A stretch of DNA of 32,934 nucleotides from SVFI01 sp045588655 (GCA_045588655.1 JAZNEP010000026.1:1-32934), one strand, 5' to 3'. Positions 1-6,991 are shown, numbered from the stretch's first letter. The notes: a model not told the origin generated them from the letters alone. Program-made: numbers and translations.

Positions 1-171
1 ACTGTCAATACAAATTAAGCAACAAAGTTCTTCGCTTTCCCACACAGATATTTGTGCAAGTAATGGTTTCAATACTCCACGTGATACATTATCAGGTCTA
101 TTAAAACCAATTAACGGCATTGGTTCATTTGGCGTTATATCTGTTTCTGCATACCCGAATTTTAACATCAT
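1..171 (-). CDS. N-terminal part of a protein resembling neutral ceramidase N-termini (cut by the window edge)
   Basis: Only the first 57 codons are in the window; the gene continues past base 1. Translation starts MMLKFGYAETDITPNEP. A GYA-x-x-DITP start followed by a proline-rich PLIGF segment is typical of the N-terminus of neutral/alkaline ceramidase-like proteins, where this strand starts the catalytic domain. That match rests on one short motif, so the family call is tentative. The start is well supported: GGAGGA lies 6 bases upstream of the second-to-last ATG pair at 169-171. It follows the DUF4279 gene by 29 bases and may share its transcript. No signal peptide is seen, so a cytoplasmic protein is likely. 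Confidence 0.5.
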   Translation of the reverse strand, partial: MMLKFGYAETDITPNEPMPLIGFNRPDNVSRGVLKPLLAQISVWESEELCCLICIDS

Positions 172-200
172 ATTTTCTCCTCCAAATTCAAGTTTTTCAG

Positions 201-530
201 TTACTCATCTTCCGAATTATAGACATACATATCAATATCTATCTCCGTTCTTGTTGCATGACAAAAATCAATCACATCCAAGGGAGGCGCAAGACAAGGA
301 TTCGCGTCACCTACATAAATCGTGGGAACGATTTCTAAAACGAAATTAACATCATATTCCGTACATCTGCCGATTTCCCAAAGAGCAAAATCGTACATCG
401 TACCATTACGTCGCAAATCACAGATTTTCCAAGTCTTTTCAGGGGTTAAATTTAATACTTTAGAAACTTCATCTGGATTAAAATTACCAACAATCTTGAA
501 ATATGTATTGCAACTATTTCGAGTACTCAT
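201..530 (-). CDS. DUF4279-like small protein
   Basis: 109 residues. The N-terminal pattern YFKIVGNFNPDEVSKVLNL followed by TPEKTWKICDLR matches what I know of DUF4279, a family of small soluble proteins of unknown function that are often scattered singly in Firmicutes and sometimes lie near polymorphic toxin or immunity genes. No catalytic motif, signal or membrane span is visible. The ATG at 528-530 is chosen because GGTGGAGGAG lies just upstream; an upstream in-frame TTG would put that ribosome site inside the gene. The upstream sequence AGTTGGTGGAGGAG recurs exactly before the GNAT gene at 3937-4869. The role is unknown; an immunity-type function is only a guess from family context. Confidence 0.75.
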   Translation of the reverse strand: MSTRNSCNTYFKIVGNFNPDEVSKVLNLTPEKTWKICDLRRNGTMYDFALWEIGRCTEYDVNFVLEIVPTIYVGDANPCLAPPLDVIDFCHATRTEIDIDMYVYNSEDE

Positions 531-533
531 ATG

Positions 534-547
534 CTCCTCCACCAACT
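534..547 (-). repeat. Junction repeat AGTTGGTGGAGGAG, copy 1
   Basis: A 14-base sequence immediately upstream of the DUF4279 gene, identical to bases 4878-4891 upstream of a tandem GNAT gene. It contains the ribosome site but extends beyond it. Slightly further upstream on the minus strand, GATTGAAAGCA (556-566 region) also recurs before the next gene, around 1047-1057. Confidence 0.6.
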
Positions 548-596
548 TTTTCTATTGCTTTCAATCGCTCTGTAAAACTGAATTTTTCAAGCCTAT

Positions 597-1022
597 TCAA
601 TCCTCATCCCACGATCTTACTCTTTTCTGAATTGTCGCTTCATCATATCCGAACCAGGTTATCTCCCATAAAACCAAAGCAGTAAATTTTTCATATCCAT
701 AAAACTGCAAACTATTATCATCAACTTTATATCCTAATGTATCAGCCCATGGAGTTATTTCTAATCCATATGCTATATTATCTGAGGTATCCAATACATA
801 AACCCTGTCATATTCATCATCAAATATTTCATCCAGTATCACTTTTTCAATTATGATTATTTCTTTATCTGATGTGTTTGCTTCCATTTCATAAAGAGAC
901 ATTATAGCATCTCTAATCGCTTTTTCTGTATGCTTGATATCCGGCGAATTATCACATAAAAACAAAAATTCATGAACAACTGATTCTCTATCGCATTCTT
1001 TTATCACTTCGTAAAAATACAT
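597..1022 (-). CDS. Uncharacterised acidic protein, possibly DUF6557 family
   Basis: 141 residues, acidic, with no signal peptide or membrane span. A helical N-terminus (residues 1-50) is followed by a beta-rich half containing YGLEITPWADTLGYKVD and a C-terminal region rich in aromatic residues (LVLWEITWFGYDE). The I/FTPW-x-x-LG pattern reminds me of DUF6557, a small family of unknown function in Clostridia, but I cannot confirm it without a profile search. The ATG at 1020-1022 has GGTGG about 8 bases upstream. The upstream region resembles that of the neighbouring DUF4279 gene (GATTGAAAGCA, then TTGGTGG and GAGGA), which suggests that the two units share an origin. No function is proposed. 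Confidence 0.6.
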   Translation of the reverse strand: MYFYEVIKECDRESVVHEFLFLCDNSPDIKHTEKAIRDAIMSLYEMEANTSDKEIIIIEKVILDEIFDDEYDRVYVLDTSDNIAYGLEITPWADTLGYKVDDNSLQFYGYEKFTALVLWEITWFGYDEATIQKRVRSWDED

Positions 1023-1088
1023 TTCCTCACCACCAATTTCACGGCTTCGCGTGCTTTCAATCTACATTATTTTTTCACTGAACCGTCT

Positions 1089-1517
1089 TTACTTGAATAA
1101 TTCAATCTCCATTTCCATCCCAGCACCTTCCCATTCACACGGACGTTTGAAAAATCCCAATTTTTCATAGAAGCCCTCTTTATCCTTAGCAGACATAAGG
1201 CACAAAGATACAGAAGTTCCCGAAACGCTTGCTTCTTTAACATATTGAATGAGTCTTTTAACCATGTGGCTTCCTATACCTTTTCCTTGATATTCCGGCA
1301 AGACCCAGACATCATTGATATACCAATATATTGCAGCATCACCGAGTAACCGAGCAATACCCACGATCTGTCCATCTTTCAGTGCTGTTATAGAGTATAA
1401 TTGATGTAAAATAGAACGTTCTGCCTGTTCTTTTGTCGTTAGTGGTTCTCCCATTTGCTGCTCCATCGTCAAATATTGTTCTGCTGTTAATGTGTTTTCT
1501 CTATACTCAATATTCAT
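1089..1517 (-). CDS. GNAT family N-acetyltransferase
   Basis: 142 residues, one full GNAT domain. GNAT proteins move an acetyl group from acetyl-CoA to an amine on a drug, metabolite or protein. The acetyl-CoA pyrophosphate-binding motif A is clear at residues 69-85 (DVWVLPEYQGKGIGSHM, with the Q-x-x-G-x-G core at 77-82). A C-terminal FYEKLGF motif near residues 116-122 is the usual motif B. ATG 1515-1517 has GGAGGCAGAA directly upstream. The substrate cannot be read from the sequence. It sits in an array with six other GNAT genes of different sequence, so the array is not a recent tandem duplication. Confidence 0.9.
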   Translation of the reverse strand: MNIEYRENTLTAEQYLTMEQQMGEPLTTKEQAERSILHQLYSITALKDGQIVGIARLLGDAAIYWYINDVWVLPEYQGKGIGSHMVKRLIQYVKEASVSGTSVSLCLMSAKDKEGFYEKLGFFKRPCEWEGAGMEMEIELFK

Positions 1518-1624
1518 TTCTGCCTCCGTAAATTCAAATTCGCCCCCCTGTATTCCTGAAAGTTATCAACTGCTTGACTGTTCCATTATGTTTCCATTTT
1601 TTTATCAAATCTATTTCAAATAAT

Positions 1625-1671
1625 ATTCTTCTTGCCTTCAACCTCTTAACAAAGCCGAAAGCAAGAAGAAT
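1625..1671 (-). terminator. 11-bp perfect hairpin downstream of the P-loop kinase gene
   Basis: ATTCTTCTTGC (1625-1635) and GCAAGAAGAAT (1661-1671) are perfect inverted repeats around a 25-base loop. The hairpin begins about 20 bases after the stop codon at 1691. On the minus strand it is followed by ATTATTTG rather than a strong U run, so it may be a weak terminator, an mRNA 3' stabiliser, or an attenuator for the GNAT gene that follows about 107 bases later. The rest of 1518-1690 holds no gene that I can support. Confidence 0.45.
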
Positions 1672-1690
1672 GATTACTTATAAAATTTCA

Positions 1691-2341
1691 TTACACTCCT
1701 ACTAACCCGAAGTGTCTTTCAACTTTATTTACCGTCTCTTCAACCGTACTCCGCGGTGTTCTTTCAAGCCAAAAATAACCGCTCTCTTTGATATCACAAT
1801 AGTGTTTCTCATTGAGACTTCTCAAGGTTGCATTGCATGTTTCTTTTGCCTTTTCCACATCAGACGCACTATGAATAAAGTCACAAAAATCTTGGTGATC
1901 CGGGCGATTGATATAATCATCAATTATATTAGAAGGTTCCTTTAGTAAAAACACCACTCTGGATGGCTCCGTAATCATTTGCGCCTGTTCCATGGTCAAA
2001 TGGCAGTCGCACACTACCTTGCGATTTCGCGAAAGACAAATCAAATCCATTAATACAAAATCCAGTTGCTCCCTTGTGTTACTAATCAGCCATTGTCTGT
2101 ATTCTTCAACTGTTCGCCCGAAAAACTCATCCGCATCTTTAAAATTCCTGTTCATGGATGGTTGATAAGCCGGAGTTGAAATCTTCTGATGCTTTTCAAA
2201 CTCCTCATCAATATCATACACCAATAAATCATGTCGCTTAGCCAGCTCTCTGGATATGGTTGTTTTTCCACCACAAGGGGTTCCTGTTACAAAATATACA
2301 TTCTTTAAATATTCTTTTATTACATTGTCTTGAAATATCAT
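1691..2341 (-). CDS. P-loop kinase-like NTPase (AAA family)
   Basis: 216 residues. The P-loop GTPCGGKTT at residues 20-28 is a Walker A of the shikimate/adenylate-kinase type, followed by LLVYDIDEEF (residues 40-49), where an acidic pair would bind the phosphate acceptor or magnesium. VVFLLKEP and the Arg-rich segments after residue 120 fit a lid region. The size and layout suggest a small-molecule or nucleotide kinase, or a resistance phosphotransferase, acting in the cytoplasm; the acceptor is unknown. The ATG at 2339-2341 has AAGGAG 9 bases upstream. A 10-codon ORF with a full GGAGGTGA ribosome site lies 74 bases upstream (2416-2448). Confidence 0.75.
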   Translation of the reverse strand: MIFQDNVIKEYLKNVYFVTGTPCGGKTTISRELAKRHDLLVYDIDEEFEKHQKISTPAYQPSMNRNFKDADEFFGRTVEEYRQWLISNTREQLDFVLMDLICLSRNRKVVCDCHLTMEQAQMITEPSRVVFLLKEPSNIIDDYINRPDHQDFCDFIHSASDVEKAKETCNATLRSLNEKHYCDIKESGYFWLERTPRSTVEETVNKVERHFGLVGV

Positions 2342-2415
2342 TACATAATCTCCTTAATTAAATAGTTTTCAGTGATTAGCATGTACATAAAGCTATTTCA
2401 CACAGTTTCATGCAC

Positions 2416-2448
2416 TTAGATATTTCTTAATCTTAAACACCCTGACAT
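2416..2448 (-). CDS. Possible 10-residue leader ORF before the kinase-like gene
   Basis: GGAGGTGACCAAT precedes ATG 2446-2448 and is an exceptionally complete Shine-Dalgarno sequence. The ORF reads MSGCLRLRNI and stops at 2416. It lies between the remnant ORF at 2469-2564 and the kinase-like gene. It could be a real leader peptide or just a broken gene start with its ribosome site left behind. There is no strong terminator between it and the kinase gene, only a weak GCATG/CATGC pair. Confidence 0.3.
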   Translation of the reverse strand: MSGCLRLRNI

Positions 2449-2468
2449 ATTGGTCACCTCCAAACAAA

Positions 2469-2564
2469 TCAATAAAACTCCGTTAGTTTTCTGCCAAGTT
2501 CTCTTATTTCCTCATCAGAAGAAATCTCCCCTGACAAAGCAATTTTTTTCAAGTTTGTTCTCAC
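2469..2564 (-). CDS. Short ORF overlapping the Nudix stop codon (small protein or remnant)
   Basis: 31 codons from GTG 2562-2564 to TGA 2469-2471. It overlaps the Nudix stop by GTGA, the typical coupling overlap. The tail EISSDEEIRELGRKLTEFY is charged and amphipathic, looks like genuine coding sequence, and uses codons like its neighbours. I recognise no family. It may be a translationally coupled small protein, or the C-terminal stub of a gene whose front was lost when the Nudix unit was inserted. The rest of 2342-2560 holds only the 10-codon ORF described separately. Confidence 0.3.
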   Translation of the reverse strand: MRTNLKKIALSGEISSDEEIRELGRKLTEFY

Positions 2565-3040
2565 ACATTACGAGTCACATAATGTTTCACTTCTTTTGAT
2601 GGATTTGCAAGTTCTGTCTTAAAAAAATCAGGATAATATTTTTTATTGTGTTCTGCACTAATCCATACTAAATGTTCCTTGTTTCCATCCTCTGTAAAAC
2701 TATTACATACAGGCTCAAAATCAGACGGAACTTTCATATAGAAAAACAAAGAAATCTCATGAACTATATTCCCTTTTTTCACCAAAGAATCTCCCGGGAA
2801 AAAATTCTCATGAATAAATCCAAGTCGATCGATTTCCATGTTTACACCTGTTTCTTCAAACACCTCTCGGCGCACGGCTTCTTCCGCGGTCTCACCAAAT
2901 TTTATTCTTCCACCCACTGAATACATATGATCAAAACGGTCATTCTCTACCATAAGAAATTTGTCATTTTTCATTATAATCGCACCAACGCGAATGTTAA
3001 GAATTCCATCATCCATTTTTACACATAAATCGTTCCTCAC
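2561..3040 (-). CDS. Nudix hydrolase
   Basis: 159 residues. The Nudix box is complete at residues 44-66: GGRIKFGETAEE, then AVRREVFEETGV, giving G-x5-E-x7-REVxEETGV. These residues bind magnesium and hydrolyse a nucleoside diphosphate linked to another group X. The substrate (oxidised nucleotide, NADH-like or sugar nucleotide) cannot be told. The gene starts with GTG 3038-3040; GGAGG sits 9 bases upstream, and the first in-frame ATG (residue 9) lacks a ribosome site, so GTG is preferred. A broken C_GCAxxG_C_C gene piece lies just upstream at 3068-3139, and a short coupled ORF follows. Confidence 0.9.
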   Translation of the reverse strand: MRNDLCVKMDDGILNIRVGAIIMKNDKFLMVENDRFDHMYSVGGRIKFGETAEEAVRREVFEETGVNMEIDRLGFIHENFFPGDSLVKKGNIVHEISLFFYMKVPSDFEPVCNSFTEDGNKEHLVWISAEHNKKYYPDFFKTELANPSKEVKHYVTRNV

Positions 3041-3067
3041 CTTGCTATACCTCCATCTATTCTTTCC

Positions 3068-3139
3068 TCATTTACCTATTAGTTCTTCTGTCAATCCCAG
3101 TTCATCTGCAAAAGCCGCGAGCACCGCCTGCGAACAATG
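3068..3139 (-). pseudogene. Remnant of a C_GCAxxG_C_C-family redox protein
   Basis: The minus strand reads CSQAVLAAFADELGLTEE and then ends at TGA 3068-3070. The CSQAVLxAFADELGL string is characteristic of the region around the first conserved cysteine of the C_GCAxxG_C_C family. A stop (TAA) lies two codons upstream, and the glycine- and cysteine-rich remainder of the family is missing, so this is a fragment truncated at both ends. It lies just upstream of the Nudix ribosome site. Confidence 0.6.
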
Positions 3140-3442
3140 TTACTTTGCCGTATACTGATACGCGCTTTCAGTTTTATGTTAACCAGTCGTAGTATAAAAT
3201 CAAAAATTCCTGCTAATTTATCCAACCTTTTATCGAATCTCAAGTCTTAACGAAGTCACAAGCATCGTTTTTTTCACAAAAACGTTGGATAAATTCTTAT
3301 AAATTTTGTTTCTTATCCTACTTTACGCTTATCCCTTCCATAATGTCATCAAAAAACCGGTATTTTTCCTGGATAAAACTAAGAAAAAATGCAATTTTAT
3401 CCTATAAAATCCGCAATTATTGAATTTGAGCATGCTTCAAGT
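3140..3442. other. AT-rich gene-free stretch with decayed coding traces
   Basis: About 300 bases with no intact gene. The minus strand has two short open stretches that look protein-like but have no start: one reads DKIAFFLSFIQEKYRFFDD near 3330-3400, and another reads EFIQRFCEKNDACDFVKT near 3242-3295. TTATCC recurs several times. A 12-bp inverted repeat is listed separately. I read the stretch as a gene graveyard between the NimA-like gene and the Nudix gene. Confidence 0.4.
3215..3295. repeat. 12-bp perfect inverted repeat around a 57-base core
   Basis: AATTTATCCAAC (3215-3226) is the exact complement of GTTGGATAAATT (3284-3295). The inner ends fit the RYYYAAC and GTTRRRY patterns of integron attC core sites. 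An inner AACGA/TCGTT mini-hairpin followed by seven T residues (3251-3277 region, plus sense) is also present. No other junction in the window carries such a site, and no integrase is seen. Confidence 0.45.
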
Positions 3443-3907
3443 TCATTTCGCCTTGCACGACAACGTCGTAACATCCAGTCGGAACACCGCTACAGCTTCT
3501 AACATATCTTTGCTGTAACGCCATCCGGCTTTTGACGTTGTCTGCTTCATGATTGCATCAAGCCCTTTTATCTTTTCCTCATCATCTTCTACCAAAGAAA
3601 CCGTCCCGGTACCTACTACACTTTGGAATGTCGCTGAAAAGTCGCAAGCCATCTCACCTTGAAGCAATGTATAATTCCCATCAATTTCGAATCCCACCTT
3701 CGGTCTGCTCTTTGCAAGTTCATACTTACGACCAGCCCGTGCACCATGAAAATAGAAGGTGTATTGTCCATCGAATAAATACCCATAATTTAGCGGAACT
3801 ATGTAGATCTCTCCTTCATCATAAAAAGCGATTCGCAGTATCTGCTCCTTATCAATAAATTCTGCAATTCTATTTTTATCCGTAATTTCTCTATCGTTTC
3901 TTCTCAT
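3443..3907 (-). CDS. Pyridoxamine 5'-phosphate oxidase-fold flavin protein, NimA-like
   Basis: 154 residues. The start MRRNDREITD and the segment YFHGARAGRKYEL (about residues 66-78) are typical of the split-barrel FMN-binding family that includes the nitroimidazole reductases NimA-F. Members usually dimerise, bind FMN or heme-like cofactors and act as small reductases. The DFSATFQSVVGTGTVSLVE strand pair is the second half of the barrel. The ATG at 3905-3907 has GAGG 8 bases upstream. It lies 29 bases downstream of the tandem GNAT gene in transcription order, so the two are probably co-transcribed. Whether it confers nitroimidazole tolerance cannot be judged from sequence. Confidence 0.85.
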   Translation of the reverse strand: MRRNDREITDKNRIAEFIDKEQILRIAFYDEGEIYIVPLNYGYLFDGQYTFYFHGARAGRKYELAKSRPKVGFEIDGNYTLLQGEMACDFSATFQSVVGTGTVSLVEDDEEKIKGLDAIMKQTTSKAGWRYSKDMLEAVAVFRLDVTTLSCKAK

Positions 3908-3936
3908 AGATTTACCTCGTAAAATCTTATTCTCTT

Positions 3937-4869
3937 CTATCTAGTTATCCTTCGAACCATTTCATACTTATATGTATCAAAATAACGATTCCAAAAACAC
4001 CTTGCATTCGGATTGGCTGTCCCATGCTCCACCCATGCAAACTTATAATTGCTTTGTAATAACTGCTGATTTGCATAATGCAATAAAGACGGTGCTACAT
4101 CTGTTCCCCTATATTTCGGTAATACATAAACTTCCCCCACATTTGCAGCTTCCTTCTCTGAAAATAACAGCGGGATATTATCCGTATTCGCTTCAATAAC
4201 GCCAATAATTTCATCCTCTTTTTCAGCCACAAATACCCTCGTATTCATATCTGTAAAAAATTCTTTATATACCTCCTGCGTAAATTCTTCTCCCGGGTAA
4301 AAAACCGGACTTATTCTCAGATGCCGGATTAACTGCTCTAATAAGTTCCATATTTCAAGCCAACGATTTTCAATTTCTTCTTTCTGTAGTTCTCGCACAC
4401 ATTCTGTACCAATGGCTTTGGTATCGCTAAGGACACATATTCCGGTTTCTGCTTGTATTCCAAATTCCATATAGGAAAACAATCTTTGTATTTCCATATC
4501 ATGAGCATACAAATGTATGGAAAAATTTACTGTTTTATCAAATACTACATCACTTGCCAGCGCCTGAAACAAATAGGAAATTGTTTTTTCCCTATCCTGA
4601 CCGGTCGAACCATATCCCCATTCCGGAATGGCACAATGCTTCTCTCCATTCTCCTCCCAGACATGATACAATAAGAAACCGATGCACTCGCCATCTTCCA
4701 AATATACAAGCCCATTTATACCATCCATATTTTCATTCAGATACCGCGTATAATCCTCAAATGTTTTTACAGTAACATATTTAATTGCTTCTAATTCTTT
4801 CTTATAGCTCTGATAAGATATCTTAAAAATATCCTTCCAAAACAAATGGATATCTTTACTTATTTCCAT
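3937..4869 (-). CDS. Two-domain GNAT acetyltransferase with a degenerate first half
   Basis: 310 residues. The C-terminal domain (about 165-310) has motif A at residues 244-262 (VGEVYVLPKYRGTDVAPSL), although the usual Q/R-x-x-G-x-G/A loop reads R-G-T-D-V-A, a weaker acetyl-CoA loop. The N-terminal half has GNAT-like strands (GLVYLEDGECIGFLLYHVW at 53-71) but no motif A, so it is probably a structural, non-catalytic copy. ATG 4867-4869 is preceded by GAGGAGAAGAGGGA. Two different junction repeats lie upstream (4878-4891 and 4898-4910). The substrate is unknown; the tandem layout resembles some aminoglycoside or mycothiol-type acetyltransferases, but that is only a shape comparison. Confidence 0.8.
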   Translation of the reverse strand: MEISKDIHLFWKDIFKISYQSYKKELEAIKYVTVKTFEDYTRYLNENMDGINGLVYLEDGECIGFLLYHVWEENGEKHCAIPEWGYGSTGQDREKTISYLFQALASDVVFDKTVNFSIHLYAHDMEIQRLFSYMEFGIQAETGICVLSDTKAIGTECVRELQKEEIENRWLEIWNLLEQLIRHLRISPVFYPGEEFTQEVYKEFFTDMNTRVFVAEKEDEIIGVIEANTDNIPLLFSEKEAANVGEVYVLPKYRGTDVAPSLLHYANQQLLQSNYKFAWVEHGTANPNARCFWNRYFDTYKYEMVRRITR

Positions 4870-4877
4870 TCCCTCTT

Positions 4878-4891
4878 CTCCTCCACCAACT
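4878..4891 (-). repeat. Junction repeat AGTTGGTGGAGGAG, copy 2
   Basis: Exact 14-base match to 534-547. Here it is followed by an extra AAGAGGGA before the start codon. Confidence 0.6.
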
Positions 4892-4897
4892 AACTAT

Positions 4898-4910
4898 TTC
4901 TCCCTTACAA
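4898..4910 (-). repeat. Junction repeat TTGTAAGGGAGAA, copy 1
   Basis: 13 bases, upstream of the tandem GNAT gene. Identical copies lie at 6425-6437 and 7891-7903, each within about 30 bases of a start codon. It contains a GGGAG ribosome site, but the five bases 5' of it are conserved too. Confidence 0.6.
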
Positions 4911-4917
4911 ATTCTTA

Positions 4918-5928
4918 TTATATATAAAAATTTTCCCTAATTTTTCTCATTTCCTTCCAAACATTATCTCCATAATTGCTTACTAAAACAGATATCATAC
5001 CATTATTAGGATTATACTCTGAAAGAAAACTCACACCGGGATCACATCCTTGAAAATATGCAAAATCTTTTCCATAAGGATTATCAATAATCCACATGCC
5101 ATATCCGTAATATCCTTCTTCGGCGTCCAATCCATCTCCGCTTTGCTTAATCAACATTTCGGAAACAAGTTTTTTTGACATCAACTTCCCACTTATTAAA
5201 TTGTTCCAGAATTTTACTATATCTTTTACAGTAATATAGGCTCCGCCTGCACCAGTTCCCTTTACATCAACAGAGTAAATATTGGTGCGAAAACTCTTTG
5301 TATCAGAACAATAAATATAGTGATTTGCACACTTAGCAGGCAATTTATCTAATTCGTAATATCCTGTAGATTTCATGTCACATACATCAAAAATATTTTC
5401 TTTAAGGTATTGGTCAAAATACATTCCTGTTACTTTTTCAATTATCATAGCAAGCAATACATAACCGGAATTATTGTACTGAAACTTTTCTCCTTTTGGA
5501 TATATCATCGGTTTATTTATAAACAGTGGAAGTAAATCACTATTATGTCTGATTTTATAATTCGGATAATCTACCCATAATTCTTCATACTCATCCATAA
5601 CACTTTCATCAAAATAATCAGGAACACCTGCGGTATGATTTAACAGTTGTTCTACCGTTACTTCAACATCAATGCTCTGTAAATCTATATCAAGAATTTT
5701 TCCAATTGTATCATCAAATCTTATTTTCCCTTGTTCAATTAGTTGTAAAACACCTACTGCAACAAAAACTTTCCCTGCTGATGCACTTGCAAATTTAGTT
5801 TCTATTGAGTTTGGAACTTCATTTGCCAAATCAGCAAAACCGGTCACATTTTCACATAATACCTCATTGTCTTTAACGATATATATATTGCCTCTAAAAT
5901 TACTATCAATCATTTCTTTTATATTCAT
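4918..5928 (-). CDS. Serine hydrolase of the beta-lactamase/class C family
   Basis: 336 residues. The catalytic S-x-x-K motif is S50-A-G-K53 and the Y-x-N motif is Y151-N-N153 (FQYNNSGYVLL). The third motif region (K/H-x-G in class C) is at FQGCDPG, residues 292-298, where the basic residue is replaced, as in many esterase or peptidase relatives. No signal peptide or membrane span is seen, so a cytoplasmic esterase or D-amino peptidase role fits better than a secreted beta-lactamase. ATG 5926-5928 is chosen because AAGGAG lies 8 bases upstream; an ATG seven codons earlier overlaps the previous stop (ATGA) but has no ribosome site. Confidence 0.85.
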   Translation of the reverse strand: MNIKEMIDSNFRGNIYIVKDNEVLCENVTGFADLANEVPNSIETKFASASAGKVFVAVGVLQLIEQGKIRFDDTIGKILDIDLQSIDVEVTVEQLLNHTAGVPDYFDESVMDEYEELWVDYPNYKIRHNSDLLPLFINKPMIYPKGEKFQYNNSGYVLLAMIIEKVTGMYFDQYLKENIFDVCDMKSTGYYELDKLPAKCANHYIYCSDTKSFRTNIYSVDVKGTGAGGAYITVKDIVKFWNNLISGKLMSKKLVSEMLIKQSGDGLDAEEGYYGYGMWIIDNPYGKDFAYFQGCDPGVSFLSEYNPNNGMISVLVSNYGDNVWKEMRKIRENFYI

Positions 5929-5945
5929 AGTGTTGCTCCTTAAAT

Positions 5946-6416
5946 TCATAATTTATCCAATTGACATTCTATGGTCTTCATCATTTCACAAAAACCGTTT
6001 TTTTCGTAAAACTTCATTCCTTCTATATTCTGTGGGAATACCTGTGTTCTAATAAAATCTGCCCCGTGAGCAATTCCGTATTCTTTGCTTGCCTTCATCA
6101 GCAAAGATCCTATTCCCTGCCCCCGCATTTCTGCAATCACATCCAGATCCTGAATATAAGCTGCTGTTTGTGGTTTTAGACACGCCACATTTTTCTGCTT
6201 AAGTATCATGATATGTGAAAAACCGACCACTTTTGAGTCAATCTCCGCAACTAAAATATCTTGATTTTCACTCGCAAAAATGTTCTCAAAAAATTCATCC
6301 TCACGATACCCGATCATAAAGTGTTCCGGCTGGTACTTGATCGCATCCTGCTCCAATTCTGTATATAGATTTCTCAGTGCCTCCGCATCATCCATGTTTG
6401 CTTTTCTTATCAACAT
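5946..6416 (-). CDS. GNAT family N-acetyltransferase
   Basis: 156 residues with a complete GNAT fold. Motif A is at residues 91-108 (LDVIAEMRGQGIGSLLMK) with the R-G-Q-G-I-G loop; motif B reads KFYEKNGFCEM near the C-terminus. The short N-terminal MLIRKANMDDAEALRNLY is the usual strand-1/helix-1 pattern. ATG 6414-6416 lies downstream of junction repeat copy 2, which supplies the GGGAG ribosome site. The stop is 17 bases from the start of the serine hydrolase gene, so the two probably form one transcript. The substrate is unknown. Confidence 0.9.
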   Translation of the reverse strand: MLIRKANMDDAEALRNLYTELEQDAIKYQPEHFMIGYREDEFFENIFASENQDILVAEIDSKVVGFSHIMILKQKNVACLKPQTAAYIQDLDVIAEMRGQGIGSLLMKASKEYGIAHGADFIRTQVFPQNIEGMKFYEKNGFCEMMKTIECQLDKL

Positions 6417-6424
6417 TTCTCTTT

Positions 6425-6437
6425 TTCTCCCTTACAA
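6425..6437 (-). repeat. Junction repeat TTGTAAGGGAGAA, copy 2
   Basis: Exact copy. Just upstream on the minus strand an imperfect hairpin (ACAAAAT, then TCTGC-AAGGC-GCAGA, then ATTTTGT; about 6435-6471) leads into the repeat. Confidence 0.6.
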
Positions 6438-6508
6438 AATCTCTGCGCCTTGCAGATTTGAGCATTTTGTGAAAACGCACACTCTTCTCTCTTTCATAAT
6501 TAAAACGG

Positions 6509-6970
6509 CTATTCATTTCTATATGGATTTGCACGATATTCCAATTCATGAATATTCTTGTTTCTGTAATATACATCTTCCCTGACTATAAATTCCATTT
6601 TATCCCAGAAACTATTTCCAAGTTCATTCTTCTTAAATGCCAGCAATGCCACTTTATGGATTCCTTCTTCCTCCAACGCACTCATTGCTCTTTCCACTAA
6701 TGTAGAAGCGATGCCATGCTTTCTAAATTCCTGCAGCACTGCAATATGTTGTATAAAACCTCTTCTGCCATCATGCCCTGCTAAAATGGCTCCAACTATT
6801 TTTCCCCCGACCATGGCAACAAAACTTGTTGTAGGATTACGCTTTATGTATTTTTCAATACCTTCTCTACTATCATCTGTGCTATTAATCCCCATCCCCG
6901 GTGTATTCGTCCACAACTCATAAACACCATCATAATCGCTTGTAGTCATAACCTTATATTCTATGTTCAT
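6509..6970 (-). CDS. GNAT family N-acetyltransferase
   Basis: 153 residues. It starts MNIEYKVMTTSDYDGVYELW, then has TPGMGINSTDDSREGIEKY (24-42), a block I recognise in a GNAT subgroup of small proteins in Firmicutes. Motif A is at residues 77-92 (AVLQEFRKHGIASTLV) with R-K-H-G-I-A, a common variant of the acetyl-CoA loop. NSFWDKMEFIVRE near the C-terminus is motif B. ATG 6968-6970 has AGGAGG 8 bases upstream. It follows the kinase-like gene at 21 bases in plus-strand order. The substrate is unknown. Confidence 0.9.
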   Translation of the reverse strand: MNIEYKVMTTSDYDGVYELWTNTPGMGINSTDDSREGIEKYIKRNPTTSFVAMVGGKIVGAILAGHDGRRGFIQHIAVLQEFRKHGIASTLVERAMSALEEEGIHKVALLAFKKNELGNSFWDKMEFIVREDVYYRNKNIHELEYRANPYRNE

Positions 6971-6991
6971 TGTTTGATTCCTCCTAAATAA

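Noticed and set aside
6388..6576. 62-codon minus-strand ORF with an Arg/Lys-rich C-terminus (KSARRRDFVREKK)
   Set aside because: It overlaps the ends of two good GNAT genes in another frame and has no ribosome site. Its basic tail is simply the translation of junction repeat copy 2 and the adjacent hairpin.
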